The notes under the pieces were generated by a model that had not been told where the DNA came from, did no database searches, and saw nothing but the letters and a program-made list of their open reading frames with translations. 64,000 nucleotides of DNA, from positions 1,056,455 to 1,120,454 of the forward strand of contig MU006089.1 in NCBI GenBank assembly GCA_010093705.1. Direction: 5' to 3'. The stretch comes from Patellaria atrata CBS 101060. Taxonomy: Eukaryota; Ascomycota; Dothideomycetes; Patellariales; Patellariaceae. A program made the translations under genes and the position numbers. Positions 1-13,227 of this stretch are shown piece by piece; position 1 is the first letter of the stretch; the number at the start of each line of letters is the position of its first letter.

Positions 1-597
1 AGCACGTCATATCGTTACTTCCAATCACGAAGACTCTGACTCCACCAGGCACGGCTAATGGGGAAGCACCTCAATGGACTTCAGAAACACCACATACTAC
101 TGCCCAGCTAGAGCAGCAGGCAAAGCTTATACGGGACATCCTTCGGCACCAGTCACAGAGCCCTACTAGCCGAGCAATCAATCAACTTGTTAAAGGATGC
201 CAGATGGCGATGCATTCCGCTACCATACTTGCAAAGGAGAATTTAGAGCTTCGTACAGAAAATCAACGTCGAAAACGGAAGCAGCAGCACCGCCGAAGGT
301 ATATCGCGCATGGAGGGGCTCTACAGGCTCAGCAGGCCCAGCTTATAGCTGAGGAGTTGGAAAATATGGAGCAGGAGGCCGACCAGAACTGGGCTGGTCA
401 GACGCGACAGCGAGCAGCACCAACGTGCTCTAACTGCCATATCCAAGGCCACACAAGGCGTCAATGTACTAGTGTCTCAAGTAGCTCCTAAGTATAATTT
501 TATTTGAATATATTTTGTTGTAGTGGAGTAATTGTATGAAAACGCTGGTTGATCTTGGTGGGGTGTCCCACTGAGTGGTGTGTCCCACTGACTGGTA
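1..597 (+). mobile_element. 3' end of a pogo/Fot1-type (Tc1-mariner superfamily) DNA transposon
   Basis: The left edge cuts into a transposon. Bases 3-491 encode the C-terminal tail of a fungal pogo-family transposase. About 65 bases after its stop comes a sequence made of two near repeats, gtgtcccactgagtggt and gtgtcccactgactggt (about 561-596), typical of a terminal inverted repeat end, and a TA dinucleotide at 596-597 is a plausible target-site duplication. The 5' part and the other terminal repeat lie outside the window, so completeness cannot be judged. The family call rests on the transposase tail; the element boundary is inference. Confidence 0.6.
3..491 (+). CDS. Pogo/Fot1-like transposase, C-terminal part (5' partial)
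   Basis: The frame is open from base 3 to the stop at 489-491 (about 162 residues seen). The stretch RDILRHQSQSPTSRAINQL followed by LVKGCQMAMHSATILAKEN and a basic KRKQQHRRRY segment is the signature found after the DDE catalytic domain in fungal pogo/Fot1 transposases, which cut and paste the element at TA targets. The catalytic DDE domain itself is upstream of the window. The extreme C-terminus carries CSNCHIQGHTRRQC, a Cx2Cx4Hx4C zinc knuckle that could bind nucleic acid. No frameshift is visible in this part, so the copy may be young, but activity cannot be inferred from a tail. Confidence 0.7.
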   Translation, partial: HVISLLPITKTLTPPGTANGEAPQWTSETPHTTAQLEQQAKLIRDILRHQSQSPTSRAINQLVKGCQMAMHSATILAKENLELRTENQRRKRKQQHRRRYIAHGGALQAQQAQLIAEELENMEQEADQNWAGQTRQRAAPTCSNCHIQGHTRRQCTSVSSSS

Positions 598-2121
598 AAG
601 CACGTTAGCGCGGTGTTATCGAATATTAGAATTTACTTCCTTGGACCCTTTTACGCTTAGATTATACAGAGAGTTCTAAGGTAGTTTAATAGACTAAGCT
701 GATAACCATGATGCATTTTTAATAGTTGGTCTATGTATTTAATACGCAGTCCAATATATCCCCTCCCTTATTCCACAGTGGATATGTTGAAATTCCTGCT
801 CCTTTGATACATATACGCGTAACCCCCTATTCTGGAAAGATAGCCCATCCCCCGAAAATGCATGGTTAACGTAATCGTACAAACGCGAGCGTCTCGGACA
901 TTCTGGTCTGCACGATCCAGTAGAGTAAGAGATCCCTTGCAGACAGTACAGTGACTACCAGTATAAGAATAGGGGAGGGGTAATCGTGTCGCATAGCTTC
1001 AGATTCACCTTACCTTAGCGTATATCAAAAGCCTTCCATCTCTATTTGCGTATGGCCAAACGTCACCGGTGTCAATTATGTCCTATTTCCGCTCTTCCTA
1101 AAATTTGATGCCCGTCGATACCGGTACGCTTGCTACAGATACAATGGACTCACTGTCTACCAGCACAGTTTCTGATCTCTACGGTTTGTATAGGAAAGTT
1201 GGATCTTCTTAATGTAGGGTTACAGTTAGTCATATACGACAAATCAGGGGAGAGATCCAGGGCAAAACGGTTGGATCACAGATGCTACCCATGAGGACAT
1301 GAACGGAACATTATCCTGGGGTAGGACGGAACTATACTCTCTAAACTGATTGATGTAGCGCAGTGTCATATCCTGGATCTCGACAATCCACGGCTGCGAG
1401 ATTGAAAAACTGTCCCGGGACCTTCGAGCAAGAGAATCCCGTTGGTGTAACGCAGTCATCTGCTCACATAGTATTCTTTTCCTTGCACGTAGAGCAATAA
1501 CAACAAATGATGCATTTTCAAAGCCGGCATACGTTCTGAATTATTACGTGTATCCCCAGTTGTTGTAGTACGGTGGGTAGGGTAGGAGGCAATTCCCTAT
1601 AGCATGTAAATTGGGAGCAGTGTAGCTATAACTATGATTCAATCTCTAATACCTGGTGTACGATGCTTTCTCCGCAATTGCGATCGCGACATTTATTATG
1701 GCGCACCAGCAGCGACAATTCTCTCTTAATACAATTCCAATTGCGATTGCGGTTGCAGGATATATGGTAACGTGAACAACTGAGGCCCATATTCGTCTCT
1801 GATGAGTCCTCGTGAAATTATTGGGAATCATTTGTTATGTAGCTGCTCCAGTTGAAGTCAGCCGTTGAAATAAGTTGATGCGGCTCTGCTGCTAGCGCAG
1901 ACCATCCAACACGTTTACAGCATCGGAGCTACCTTGACCTCCTTATTCCAGATCATCACAAACTCCACATAATCACAATCTTTCTCATTCCCACTTTCGC
2001 GCCCCAGGCGTTTAATTTTTCTGCTCTAATTCTCTTCGGTCTCTTAAGTATCTAATTTGAGCCCGAGCCACCACAATTTGATGACGGCGCCCGAAGTCGA
2101 GTATCGCAAACATCGTCAGTA
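598..2121. other. Intergenic, transposon to clathrin gene
   Basis: No supportable gene. All open frames are short and unlike any family I know. A small patch at about 1672-1760 contains two similar AATTGCGAT-type words, probably chance. Bases after about 1930 become pyrimidine-rich and likely hold the clathrin promoter and 5' leader. Confidence 0.6.
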
Positions 2122-5100
2122 ATGGCTACTCTACCTATAAAGTTCACTGAGCTACTTCAGGTGAGATCTGATGACAATTTCCGACGTGAAATTTATACTG
2201 ACGTGATCTCTTTAGCTATCTCAACTTGACGTTGCAGTACGTATCCTTATCGTCCGTAAATAACACTTTCCAAGACGCCTCTAACAATTTTCCGCAGCCT
2301 GCCTCCATAGGGTTCAATGCATGCGTAAGCTCTAATCTCTCATAATCTGCGACGATAGTCATTCATCTAATGTTTTATTAGACGCTAGAATCGGATTCCT
2401 TTATTTGCATCCGGCAAAAAGTTGACGAAAACTCTCAACCTGAAGTCATCATCATTGAGCTCAAGAATGGCAACAACATCATACGGAGGCCTATAAAGGC
2501 CGACAGTGCTATCATGCATTGGACTAAGCAGATAATAGCGCTTAAGGCACAGTCAAGGACATTACAAATCTTTGACTTGGCGCAGAAAGCGAAGCTGAAG
2601 TCCACTACTATGAACGAGGATGTTGCTTTCTGGAAATGGTACAACGAGACGAGTCTCGGTTTGGTGACAGATACCGCTGTTTATCATTGGAATATCTTCG
2701 ACCCGAACCAGGCCGCACCTCAAAAGGTTTTCGAGAGAAATCCGAATCTGAACGTAAGATACCCTTGGCTATTTGATTGCCCTTAATGCGATTCTGACAT
2801 TTCATTTCCTTAGGGTTGCCAAATTATCAATTACCGTGTTAGCGATGACGAACAGTGGGCTGTTTGTGTCGGAATATCCTCGCAGCAAGGTCGCGTAGTC
2901 GGAGCCATGCAGCTCTACTCAAGAGCTAGAGGCATCAGTCAGTCGATTGAAGGTCACGCCGCAGCCTTCGGAACTATTAGATTAGAAGGCGCTCCTGCAG
3001 ATTCAAAACTTTTCACTTTCGCCGTACGTACGGCGACAGGCGCAAAGCTTCATATCGTCGAGGTTGATCACCAGCCCCCGAATCCGACATTCCAGAAGAG
3101 GAACACTGATGTCTACTTCCCACCTGAAGCCACAAATGACTTTCCAGTCGCAATGCAGGTCTCAAAGAAATATAGTGTTATCTATATGGTCACGAAATAT
3201 GGCTTCATCCATCTGTACGACTTGGAGACTGGCGCCTGTATCTTTATGAATCGTATCTCGAGTGAAACTATTTTTGTCACAACCCCAGACTCGGAATCCT
3301 CAGGTATCGTTGGTGTCAATCGGAAAGGACAAGTCCTGTCAGTTTCGGTTGACGAGACCAAAATTGTCCCGTATCTCCTACAGAATCCGGCGAACGGGGA
3401 GCTTGCGTATAAACTAGCATCCCGGGCGGGTCTCCCTGGAGCGGACAACCTATACCAGCAACGTTTCGACCAACTATTAAACTCAGGACAATATGCGGAA
3501 GCTGCAAAGACCGCAGCGAACTCACCCCGTGGATTTCTACGGACACCACAAACTATCGAGCGATTCAAGGCAATACCTGCACAGCCTGGTCAATTATCTG
3601 TCATCCTGCAATACTTCGGTATGCTCTTAGATAAGGGCAAACTTAATCAGCATGAAACGCTGGAATTAGTTCGACCCGTTCTTTCACAAGGTCGAAAACA
3701 TCTGCTTGAAAAATGGATGGGCGAAGGGAAACTGGAGAGTTCTGAGCAGTTAGGTGATATTGTTCGACCGCACGATCTGTCACTTGCTCTTACCATTTAT
3801 CAAAATGCCACTGCTCCTCAAAAGGTTGTTGCTGCGTTGGCGGAACTGGGCAATTTCGAACAGATTATACCGTACTCCAAGAGCGTAGGGTACACGCCCG
3901 ATTTCACTGTGCTCTTACAGCATATCGTCCGTGTCTCACCAGATAAAGCAGCGGAGTTTGCCAGTACTCTTGCAAAGGATGAGAACGGCCCACTTATCGA
4001 CATTGATCGCGCTGTTGACATTTTCCAATCGCAGGGTATGGTGCAGCAAGCAACGGCCTTCCTCCTCGATGTGCTAAGTTCAAATTTGCCCGAGCATGCT
4101 CATCTTCAAACCAAGCTTCTTGAGATGAACTTGTTGAACGCTCCGCAAGTTGCTGATGCTATTTTGGGTAACCAGATGTTCTCTTACTATGACAAACCAC
4201 GAATTGCTCAGCTTTGTGAGAACGCTGGCTTATTGACGAGAGCACTTGAGCACAATGATGATCCTGCAGCAATCAAGAGAATTATCGTTCAAACCGATAA
4301 GTTCCCTGAGGAATGGTTGCTCAACTACTTCGGACAGTTGACTGTGGAATTATCCTTGGACTGCCTGAATGAGATGCTTCGTACCAACATTCGCCAGAAC
4401 CTTCAGGTTGTTATTCGTATCGCCCAGAAATACTCCGATCTTATTGGACCAACCCGCATTATCGACCTCCTCGAGAAGTACCGTACCGCTGAAGGTCTAT
4501 ACTACTACCTTGGAAGTATCGTTAACATCAGCGAAGATAAAGATGTCACTTTCAAATATATCGAGGCGGCAACCCGCATGGGTCAACTCAACGAGGTAGA
4601 ACGTGTTTGTCGAGAAAGCAATTTTTATGACCCTGAAAAGGTCAAGAACTTCCTCAAAGAAGCAAAACTTACTGAGCAACTGCCACTAATCATCGTTTGC
4701 GATCGCTTTAACTTCATCCACGACCTTGTCCTATATCTTTACAAAAATCAACAATTCAAATCGATTGAAGTCTATGTACAACGTGTAAATCCCGCCAGGA
4801 CACCGGCGGTGATTGGTGGGCTTCTAGATGTTGATTGCGATGAGTCTATCATCAAGAGCCTACTACAATCAGTCAACCCTGCATCGATCCCGATAGACGA
4901 TCTTGTGGCTGAGGTAGAATCGCGCAACAGACTAAAGCTACTTCTACCATTCCTCGAGGCTACCCTGGCTGCTGGAAATCAACAACAAGCCGTTTACAAC
5001 GCCTTGGCTAAGATCTATATCGATAGTAACAATAATCCTGAGAAATTCTTGAAGGAGAACGATCAATATGATTCACTGGTCGTTGGTAAATACTGCGAGA

Positions 5101-7501
5101 AGCGTGATCCCAATCTGGCCTATATTGCCTATCGCAAGGGACAGAATGACTTGGAGCTGATCAATGTTACCAATGAGAACGCCATGTTCAGGGCTCAAGC
5201 TCGTTACCTTATTGAACGTGCTGATTTGGAGATCTGGGAATATGTCCTAAGCCCGAATAACATGCACAGGAGGTCATTAGTCGACCAGGTCACGGCTACA
5301 GCAGTTCCAGAATCTCAGGATCCCGATAAGGTTTCTGTCGCGGTTAAGGCTTTCATCGGCAGCGACATGCCAGCGGAACTGATTGAACTCCTAGAGAAAA
5401 TCATTCTTGAACCGTCCAGCTTCAGTGACAATTCCACTCTGCAGAATCTACTCATGCTTACTGCAGCGAAGTCCGACAGGGGAAGGATGATGGGTTACAT
5501 CCAACAGCTCAATGCATACACCCCAGAAGATATTGCAGAACAGTGCATTGAGCTTGGTATGTTCGAAGAGGCATTCGAGATCTATAAGAAGGACGATAAT
5601 CATATAGCTGCGGTCAACGTCCTTGTGGACCATGTTGTCAGTATCGACCGTGCACAAGACTATGCCGAGCGGGTTGACCTGCCAGAAGTATGGAGTAAGG
5701 TTGCCAAAGCACAATTAGATGGTCTCCGAATTTCTGATTCCGTCGATTCTTATATTCGAGCCCAAGATCCGTCAAACTTCAACGAAGTCATCGAAATAGC
5801 AACCCATGCTGGGAAGGACGACGATCTTATCAAATTCTTAAAGATGGCTCGTAAGACGCTGCGTGAGCCTCCGATCGATACTGGTCTAGCATTCTGTTAC
5901 GCAAGGACAAACCAACTTTCAGAACTAGAGGATTTCTTGCGGTCTACCAACGTCGCAGATGTTGAAGCATCCGGTGATAAGGCGTATGAAGAGGGTTACC
6001 ATGAGGCTGCGAAAATCTTCTTCACAAGCATTTCGAACTGGGCTAAACTAGCAACCACGCTTGTTCATCTAGAAGATTATCAATCTGCAGTCGAGTGCGC
6101 CCGTAAAGCAAATAGCACCAAGGTCTGGAAGCAGGTTAATGAAGCCTGCGTTGCTAAGAAGGAGTTCCGTCTCGCTCAGATTTGTGGCTTGAATCTTATC
6201 GTCCACGCTGAAGAGCTAGCCGATCTCGTCAAGCAGTATGAACGCAATGGGTACTTCGATGAGCTTATTGCACTCCTTGAAGCCGGTCTTGGACTTGAAC
6301 GCGCGCATATGGGCATGTTTACCGAACTTGGTATTGCTCTTTCCAAATATCACCCAGACAGAGTCATGGAGCACCTTCGTCTGTTCTGGTCGCGCATTAA
6401 CATTCCTAAAATGATTCGAGGCTGCGAGGAAGCACATCTGTGGCCCGAACTTGTCTTCCTGTATGCCCATTATGATGAATGGGATAACGCAGCTCTCGCT
6501 ATGATGGAACGTGCCTCTGATGCGTGGGAGCACCACTCATTCAAGGACACCGTTGTCAAGGTTGCTAACCTAGAAATCTACTATCGTGCCCTGAACTTCT
6601 ACCTTCAAGAGCAGCCTATGCTCCTGACCGATCTACTCCAAGCTCTTACCCCCAGGATCGATGTAAATCGTGTCGTCCGCATGTTCGAGAAATCCGATAA
6701 CATCCCCCTCATCAAACCCTTCCTTCTCAATGTCCAGCCACAAAACAAGAAGGCGGTAAACAATGCAATCAACGATCTCTTGATTGAGGAAGAGGACTAT
6801 AAGACCCTTAGAGATTCGGTAGAGAACTATGACAACTACGACCCCGTTGAGCTTGCTCAACGACTAGAACGCCACGATCTTGTCTTCTTCAGGCAGATCG
6901 CGGCCAACATCTACCGCAAGAACAAGCGCTGGGACAAGTCAATTGCGCTTTCAAAGCAAGATAAGCTCTACAAAGACGCTATTGAGACGGCCGCTATGTC
7001 CGGTAAACAAGAGGTCGTGGAGGAGTTGTTACGATATGTAAGTTTCTCCCGCCTACGAATTTCTATACGCGTCGTGCTAATAACGAATAGTTCGTGGATA
7101 TCGGTAGTCGCGAATGTTATGTAGGTATGCTATACGCATGTTACGATTTGATCCGTCCAGACGTGATTCTAGAGATGTCATGGCGCAGTGGACTGCACGA
7201 CTTCACGATGGTAAGTTTCTGCTCGGACATTTCCTGGCTTGTTTTAGTACTGACCCGTTCATAGCCCTACATGATCAACCTTCTCAGCCAGCAAACGGCA
7301 ACGATCGACTTATTAAAGAGGGACAACGAGGAACGGAAAGCCCGAGAAGCGGCAGAAAAGAAGGACGAAGACAACACGCCTATCCTAGGGGGAACTCGTC
7401 TTATGCTTACCCAAGGCCCTGTTGGAGGGGCACCGTCTCCAACGCCTTACGGTCAGCCGAACGGTATCGCACCACAGCCAACTGGCTACCGTGGGTTCTA
7501 A
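2122..7501 (+). CDS. CHC1: Clathrin heavy chain
   Basis: Encodes the triskelion-forming leg of clathrin, which coats vesicles at the trans-Golgi, endosomes and plasma membrane. Seven exons by eye: 2122-2160, 2216-2236, 2298-2324, 2382-2753, 2814-7037, 7091-7210 and 7265-7501, joining in frame to 1679 residues, the normal family length. The N-terminal part (MATLPIKFTELLQLSQLDV) and residues to about 330 form the seven-bladed propeller that binds adaptor clathrin-box motifs; the rest is alpha-solenoid of seven clathrin heavy-chain repeats, with the trimerisation segment and a Gly/Pro-rich tail in the last exon. The first three coding exons are only 39, 21 and 27 bases, each flanked by GT/AG and each a multiple of three, so skipping would keep the frame. 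The start is the first ATG giving the conserved N-terminus. No breaks seen. Confidence 0.97.
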
Positions 7502-9246
7502 GTCAACCCTTGTGGACTTTCCAGGAGTGACATTCTGGATGTCAACAATGTAATATCTGGTTCAGTCTAGACCATTCTGAGAGAGAGTAGTGACCGGGCC
7601 GCCATCAAGAGCAAGGATAATATGGCCTTGTGTGCAGTTCTTTGATGTGTTCTCACGATATCTTTGGTGTGTGCATTTGGGTGGGAAAAGGTTCATATGC
7701 GTTGTACTCTAGTATATCTGAATTTCTGACCTCAAGCGCGTTTTCCTGCATCGGTGATCATGTAGAAGCTTTTCAACAAGCATCATGCTAAGGGTGGGCC
7801 TTCTCTTACATGGTGGTCTGGTCAGCTACTCGATTGGTGCCTGGGAGTAACTCTTTGATGTATTTGTTGGCCGCTATACATTCCTTCGGTCCACGGCTGT
7901 CGAGCCCCTAGATATTCCGTTGGACGTGAGTATAAAAGGACCGACATTACCCGAGTTTCCCATCGTTCAGGTTCTTGATATCCTTGCGGGAGATCCCATC
8001 TATCTGGCATATTGCAGATTCGCTTTATGCTTTACCGGCAGCCGAGGGAGCTTTCGGGCAGGTTGCTTGAAGGGTTGTGATGGTTCACATGAGCCTACGT
8101 AACGCCTTGTCGGTAATACAGTTATTGAAAAGTGCTCAACTTGGCATGTCCAAGCTCCTTATAGTCCTTTTGTTTTTGACCGCCCCCAGTATTAGCCGTG
8201 ACATATCAAGCTGTACGCCAATCAGACCGTACGCTTATACACCTGAACGCTTTTTCTTTTATTTCTTTTCGTTTCTACATTTCCCTCTTCCCTGGTAAGT
8301 ACAAGAAAAGAAAATAAATCTGCAGAATCTGAGAAGCATCACGCGTCCTGAAAAAGCTGCGAACATGCCCAACCATTTCGGATCGACAAGGGGGAGACTG
8401 CGGGAGGTACCTTTTACTTTGGTAATCGACTCAACAGATTTCCGAAGGCCATCGACTTAGTCACCAATTTAGTCACATTTCAATGTACCATCATTGTGAT
8501 TCACCTAATATACGTTATCAAGTGTGGGAGATGCTGAACTGTAGAATAATGGCTCGGGGTATAAATGATGTGTTACCGGAGATGAATAGGGAAAGCCGGC
8601 AAGAATATCAATTGAGACCCACCAGTAAGTAGAGTTCTACGGATACGAAGGTAAGAGCTACATGGAAATACAAGACATTACCTTATGATACAGGTATTGG
8701 TACAGTAAAATACAAGTAAGGTAGCTCTGAAGGTGCTGTACGGTCTTCCTTAGTATCGGGTACCTTATGTTCATGGCAATGAGTGCCTGAAAACGGCAGC
8801 AAGCTGGGAGAAGGGTTGAAGTCCGTTGACACCCCCCGCAGAAAACCATCGATTGGCAGATTGCTCACCCCAAGCTCCTTATCAAGGCGGAATCGCGGGG
8901 CACTCAGCCTGGTCAAAAACACCTTAAACATACATCACCGATGCATTCTCCAAGATCATTAGGTTGAGATTCGAAATATAACGGAGATATAAACCTTCCT
9001 TGCTTTCCTCCATCTTCTCATCACTTCTCACTCCTCTTTTCTCCGCCCAATTCTGGACTGTTAAGCTAAAAAAGCTAAAGCTTGAAGCTATCCCGACCTG
9101 TCCTCGGACATCGTCAAACACTTAAACTTGCCCCTCCGTACCCCAAAAGTTTCTTATTCCTTACGTTGACTCGTACATTTCCCGCCAGCGTACCTATACC
9201 TTCGCCTACTTCCCCTTCTCCCATCAGTGAACCCGAACGTTCCAAC
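7502..9246. other. Intergenic, clathrin 3' region and pyruvate carboxylase promoter
   Basis: No supportable gene in 1.7 kb. The stretch from about 8980 to 9246 is rich in C/T on the + strand, as expected for the leader of a strongly expressed gene. Small open frames here show no family features. Confidence 0.6.
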
Positions 9247-12200
9247 ATGGCCGACAATGAGCAAGCTATTTCCGTTGAGGAGATTGACCACGATGCTGAG
9301 CATGAGAGACATGTTCACCGCAATAGCGTTCACCAGCGCTTGCGGGCGAACAGCTCTATCATGCAATTGAAGAAGCTCCTAGGTAAGTTATCCATCTCCT
9401 CTTGTGCCACAGTAGCTGTGCGATACCTGGACATTCGTTACTGTGCAATTGAGTCCCGACTTGTGGGAAATGTCCGTTGTTTTATCCAGTAGAGTCACGT
9501 ATAAAGTTTTTGAGTTATCTATACGATTGAGTTGTCGGTATAGTTGCTTAGAATTATCGTTCACTAAAATTTATACATCAACCGGGGTGGACATATCATT
9601 CCGAGGCTCCAGTACTGACTTCTGCAGTCGCCAACAGAGGTGAAATACCTATTCGAATCTTCAGAACCGCTCATGAGCTGTCCCTTCACACAGTAGCAGT
9701 ATACAGCTATGAGGATCGTCTTAGCATGCACAGGCAAAAGGCCGACGAGGCATATATTATTGGAAAGAGGGGTCAATACACTCCCGTTGCAGCCTACCTT
9801 GCTGGGGATGAGATTATAAAGATCGCTTTAGAGCATGAAGTGAACATGATCCATCCCGGTTATGGTTTCTTGAGCGAAAATGCCGAATTCGCCAGGAACG
9901 TCGAAAAAGCTGGTCTCATATTTGTGGGACCAACACCGGAGACCATCGATGCCCTTGGAGACAAAGTCTCCGCTAGGAGGCTCGCTATCAAATCCAAGGT
10001 GCCAGTAGTCCCAGGTACTGAAGGTCCCGTCGAGAGGTTTGAAGAGGTCAAGAAGTTCACTGATGAGTATGGATTCCCCATCATCATCAAGGCTGCTTTT
10101 GGTGGAGGTGGGCGTGGTATGAGAGTTGTCCGTGAGCAGGAGTCACTCAAAGACTCCTTCGAACGTGCTACTTCCGAAGCAAAGTCTGCTTTCGGTAACG
10201 GCACTGTCTTCGTTGAGCGTTTCCTCGACAAGCCGAAGCATATCGAAGTGCAGCTTCTTGGCGACAACCAAGGCAATGTTGTGCATTTATACGAGCGAGA
10301 CTGCAGTGTCCAACGTCGTCATCAAAAGGTCGTGGAGCTTGCTCCCGCTAAGGATCTCCCAGTAGAAGTTCGCGATAATATCCTGAACGATGCTGTCAGA
10401 CTCGCAAAATCAGTCAACTACCGAAACGCTGGTACAGCAGAGTTCTTGGTAGACCAGAAGAACAGGTACTATTTCATTGAGATCAATCCCAGAATCCAGG
10501 TTGAGCACACTATTACCGAAGAGATCACGGGTATCGACATTGTTGCTGCTCAAATTCAGATCGCTGCGGGTGCAACTCTAGCACAATTGGGTCTCACACA
10601 AGACCGGATATCTACTCGCGGGTTTGCCATCCAGTGTCGTATTACCACCGAAGATCCCTCCAAGGGCTTCTCTCCAGACACCGGAAAGATTGAGGTGTAC
10701 CGTTCTGCTGGCGGAAACGGTGTTCGCCTTGATGGTGGAAACGGCTTTGCCGGAGCTATCATCACGCCCCATTATGACTCCATGTTGGTCAAGTGCACAT
10801 GCCATGGCTCTACATACGAAATTGTGCGCAGGAAGATGTTGCGTGCATTGGTTGAATTCCGCATTCGCGGCGTTAAGACGAACATTCCTTTCTTAGCTTC
10901 CCTCCTCACACATCCTACTTTCATCGAAGGCACCTGCTGGACAACTTTCATCGATGATACGTATGTATCTCTATATCACCAATTGCATTAATCATACTAA
11001 CGTGAAAATAGACCAGAACTTTTCGCCCTCATCAACAGCCAGAACCGTGCTCAGAAACTTCTCACTTACCTCGGAGACCTGGCTGTCAATGGCAGTCAAA
11101 TCAAGGGCCAAATCGGCGAGCCAAAGTTTAAGGGGGATGTCGTTATGCCAACACTTACCACTCATGACGCAAAGACTATTGAGGTCTCTAAACCCTGCGA
11201 AACGGGTTGGAGGAACATCATCGTCAAAGAGGGTCCAGCCGCATTTGCTAAGGCTGTTAGGGCAAATAAGGGCTGTCTTATCATGGATACGACTTGGAGA
11301 GATGCTCATCAGTCACTATTAGCTACCAGAGTCCGTACAGTCGACATGCTGAACATTGCCAAAGAGACTAGCCATGCTCTTAGCAATGCATGGGCTCTGG
11401 AATGCTGGGGTGGTGCGACCTTTGATGTCGCCATGCGCTTTCTCTATGAGGATCCTTGGGACAGGTTGAGGAAGATGAGGAAAGCTGTTCCCAACATCCC
11501 GTTCCAGATGTTGCTTCGTGGCGCTAACGGCGTGGCATATTCATCGTAAGTTCTCCCGTTTTAATTTCTTCAATATTCCAGTTAACATTTTAGCCTACCC
11601 GACAACGCTATTTACCACTTCTGTGAGCAAGCCAAGAAGAATGGTGTCGATATCTTCCGTGTTTTCGACGCGCTCAACGATGTGGACCAGCTTGAAGTAG
11701 GAGTCAATGCCGTCCTAAAAGCCGGTGGTGTTGCAGAGGGTACCATGTGCTATAGTGGTGACATGCTGAACCCGAAGAAGAAGTACAACCTCCAATATTA
11801 CATGGATCTTGCAGAGAAGATCGTCGGTATGGGCGCACATGTTCTTGGCATTAAGGATATGGCTGGTGTTCTGAAGCCAAGGGCTGCAACGATGCTCATT
11901 GGTGAGTTGAGAAAGAAGTATCCAGATATGCCGATCCATGTTCATACTCACGATTCCGCTGGTACTGGTGTTGCATCAATGGTAGCTTGCGCCCAAGCAG
12001 GGGCTGACGCCGTCGATGCTGCAACAGACAGTATGTCTGGTATGACTTCACAACCTAGCATTGGTGCCATCCTTGCTTCATTGGAAGGTGGAGAGTTCGA
12101 CCCAGGCCTTGATGGGCATCTTGTCAGAGGTCTTGACGCATACTGGGCTCAATTACGATTACTGTACTCTCCATTCGAAGCTGGTCTTACTGGACCCGAC

Positions 12201-13227
12201 CCAGAAGTCTATGAGCACGAGATTCCAGGAGGACAGCTCACTAACCTTATCTTCCAGGCCTCTCAACAAGGTCTCGGAGAGAAATGGGCTCACACCAAGA
12301 AGGCATACGAGGAGGCCAATGATCTCCTAGGGGATATTGTCAAGGTCACCCCAACATCCAAGGTCGTGGGAGATCTAGCCCAGTTCATGGTATCTAATAA
12401 CCTTACCTATGACGATGTTATCAATAAAGCAGAGCAGCTAGACTTCCCCAGCTCCGTCCTCGAGTTCTTTGAGGGTCTCATGGGTCAGCCATACGGTGGT
12501 TTCCCTGAGCCTCTTCGCTCAAACGCTCTTCGTGGTCGCCGAAAGATGGACAAGAGGCCTGGTCTCTACCTTGACGCGGTCGACTTTGACAAGGTTCGCA
12601 AGGAGCTTAAGGAGAAGTGGGGTTCCGCATCTGAGACAGATGTCGCCAGTTACATCATGTACCCGAAAGTCTTCGACGACTACAAGAAATGGACACAGAC
12701 TTACGGTGACCTCAGCGTCCTTCCCACCAGGTTTTTCCTGGCCAAGCCTCAGATTGGAGAGGAGTTCCATGTCGAGCTTGAGAAGGGTAAGGTGCTCATC
12801 TTGAAGCTCCTCGCTGTCGGGCCGTTGTCAGAGCAGACGGGGCAGCGAGAGGTATTCTATGAGATGAACGGTGAGGTCAGACAGGTGACGATTGAAGATA
12901 AGCACGCAGCTGTAGAGAACGTGTCGAGGCCTAAGGCAGATCCGAACGATGGAAGCCAAGTTGGTGCGCCGATGGCTGGTGTTGTTGTTGAAGTTAGGGC
13001 TAAGGAGGGCCATGATATTAAGAAGGGAGATCCGATTGCTATTCTGAGCGCGATGAAAATGGTGAGTTTGACCCTAGTAACTTAGAATTTCTTATTTGGT
13101 TGATGTCTAACGGTGAGAATAGGAAATGGTCATCAGCGCGCCGCATTCCGGCAAGATTGAGTCTCTTCAAGTTACGGATGGCGATTCTGTCGGTGGTGGA
13201 GACTTGGTATGCAAGATTGTCAAATAG
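9247..13227 (+). CDS. pyc: Pyruvate carboxylase
   Basis: Makes oxaloacetate from pyruvate, bicarbonate and ATP, refilling the TCA cycle and feeding gluconeogenesis and aspartate-derived amino acids. Five exons: 9247-9382, 9628-10960, 11012-11545, 11594-13061 and 13123-13227, giving 1191 residues, the usual length. In order: biotin carboxylase with the ATP-grasp glycine loop FGGGGRGMRVV (about residue 200), carboxyltransferase with DTTWRDAHQSLLATR (about 582) and the metal-site region around HVHTHDSAG, then the biotinyl domain with AMKM, the biotin lysine being about residue 1156. The last intron lies exactly after AMKM. No N-terminal targeting peptide is seen (MADNEQAISVEEIDHD), so a cytosolic enzyme is likely, as in yeasts and aspergilli. 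The first intron, 245 bases, is four to five times longer than the others. Confidence 0.97.
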
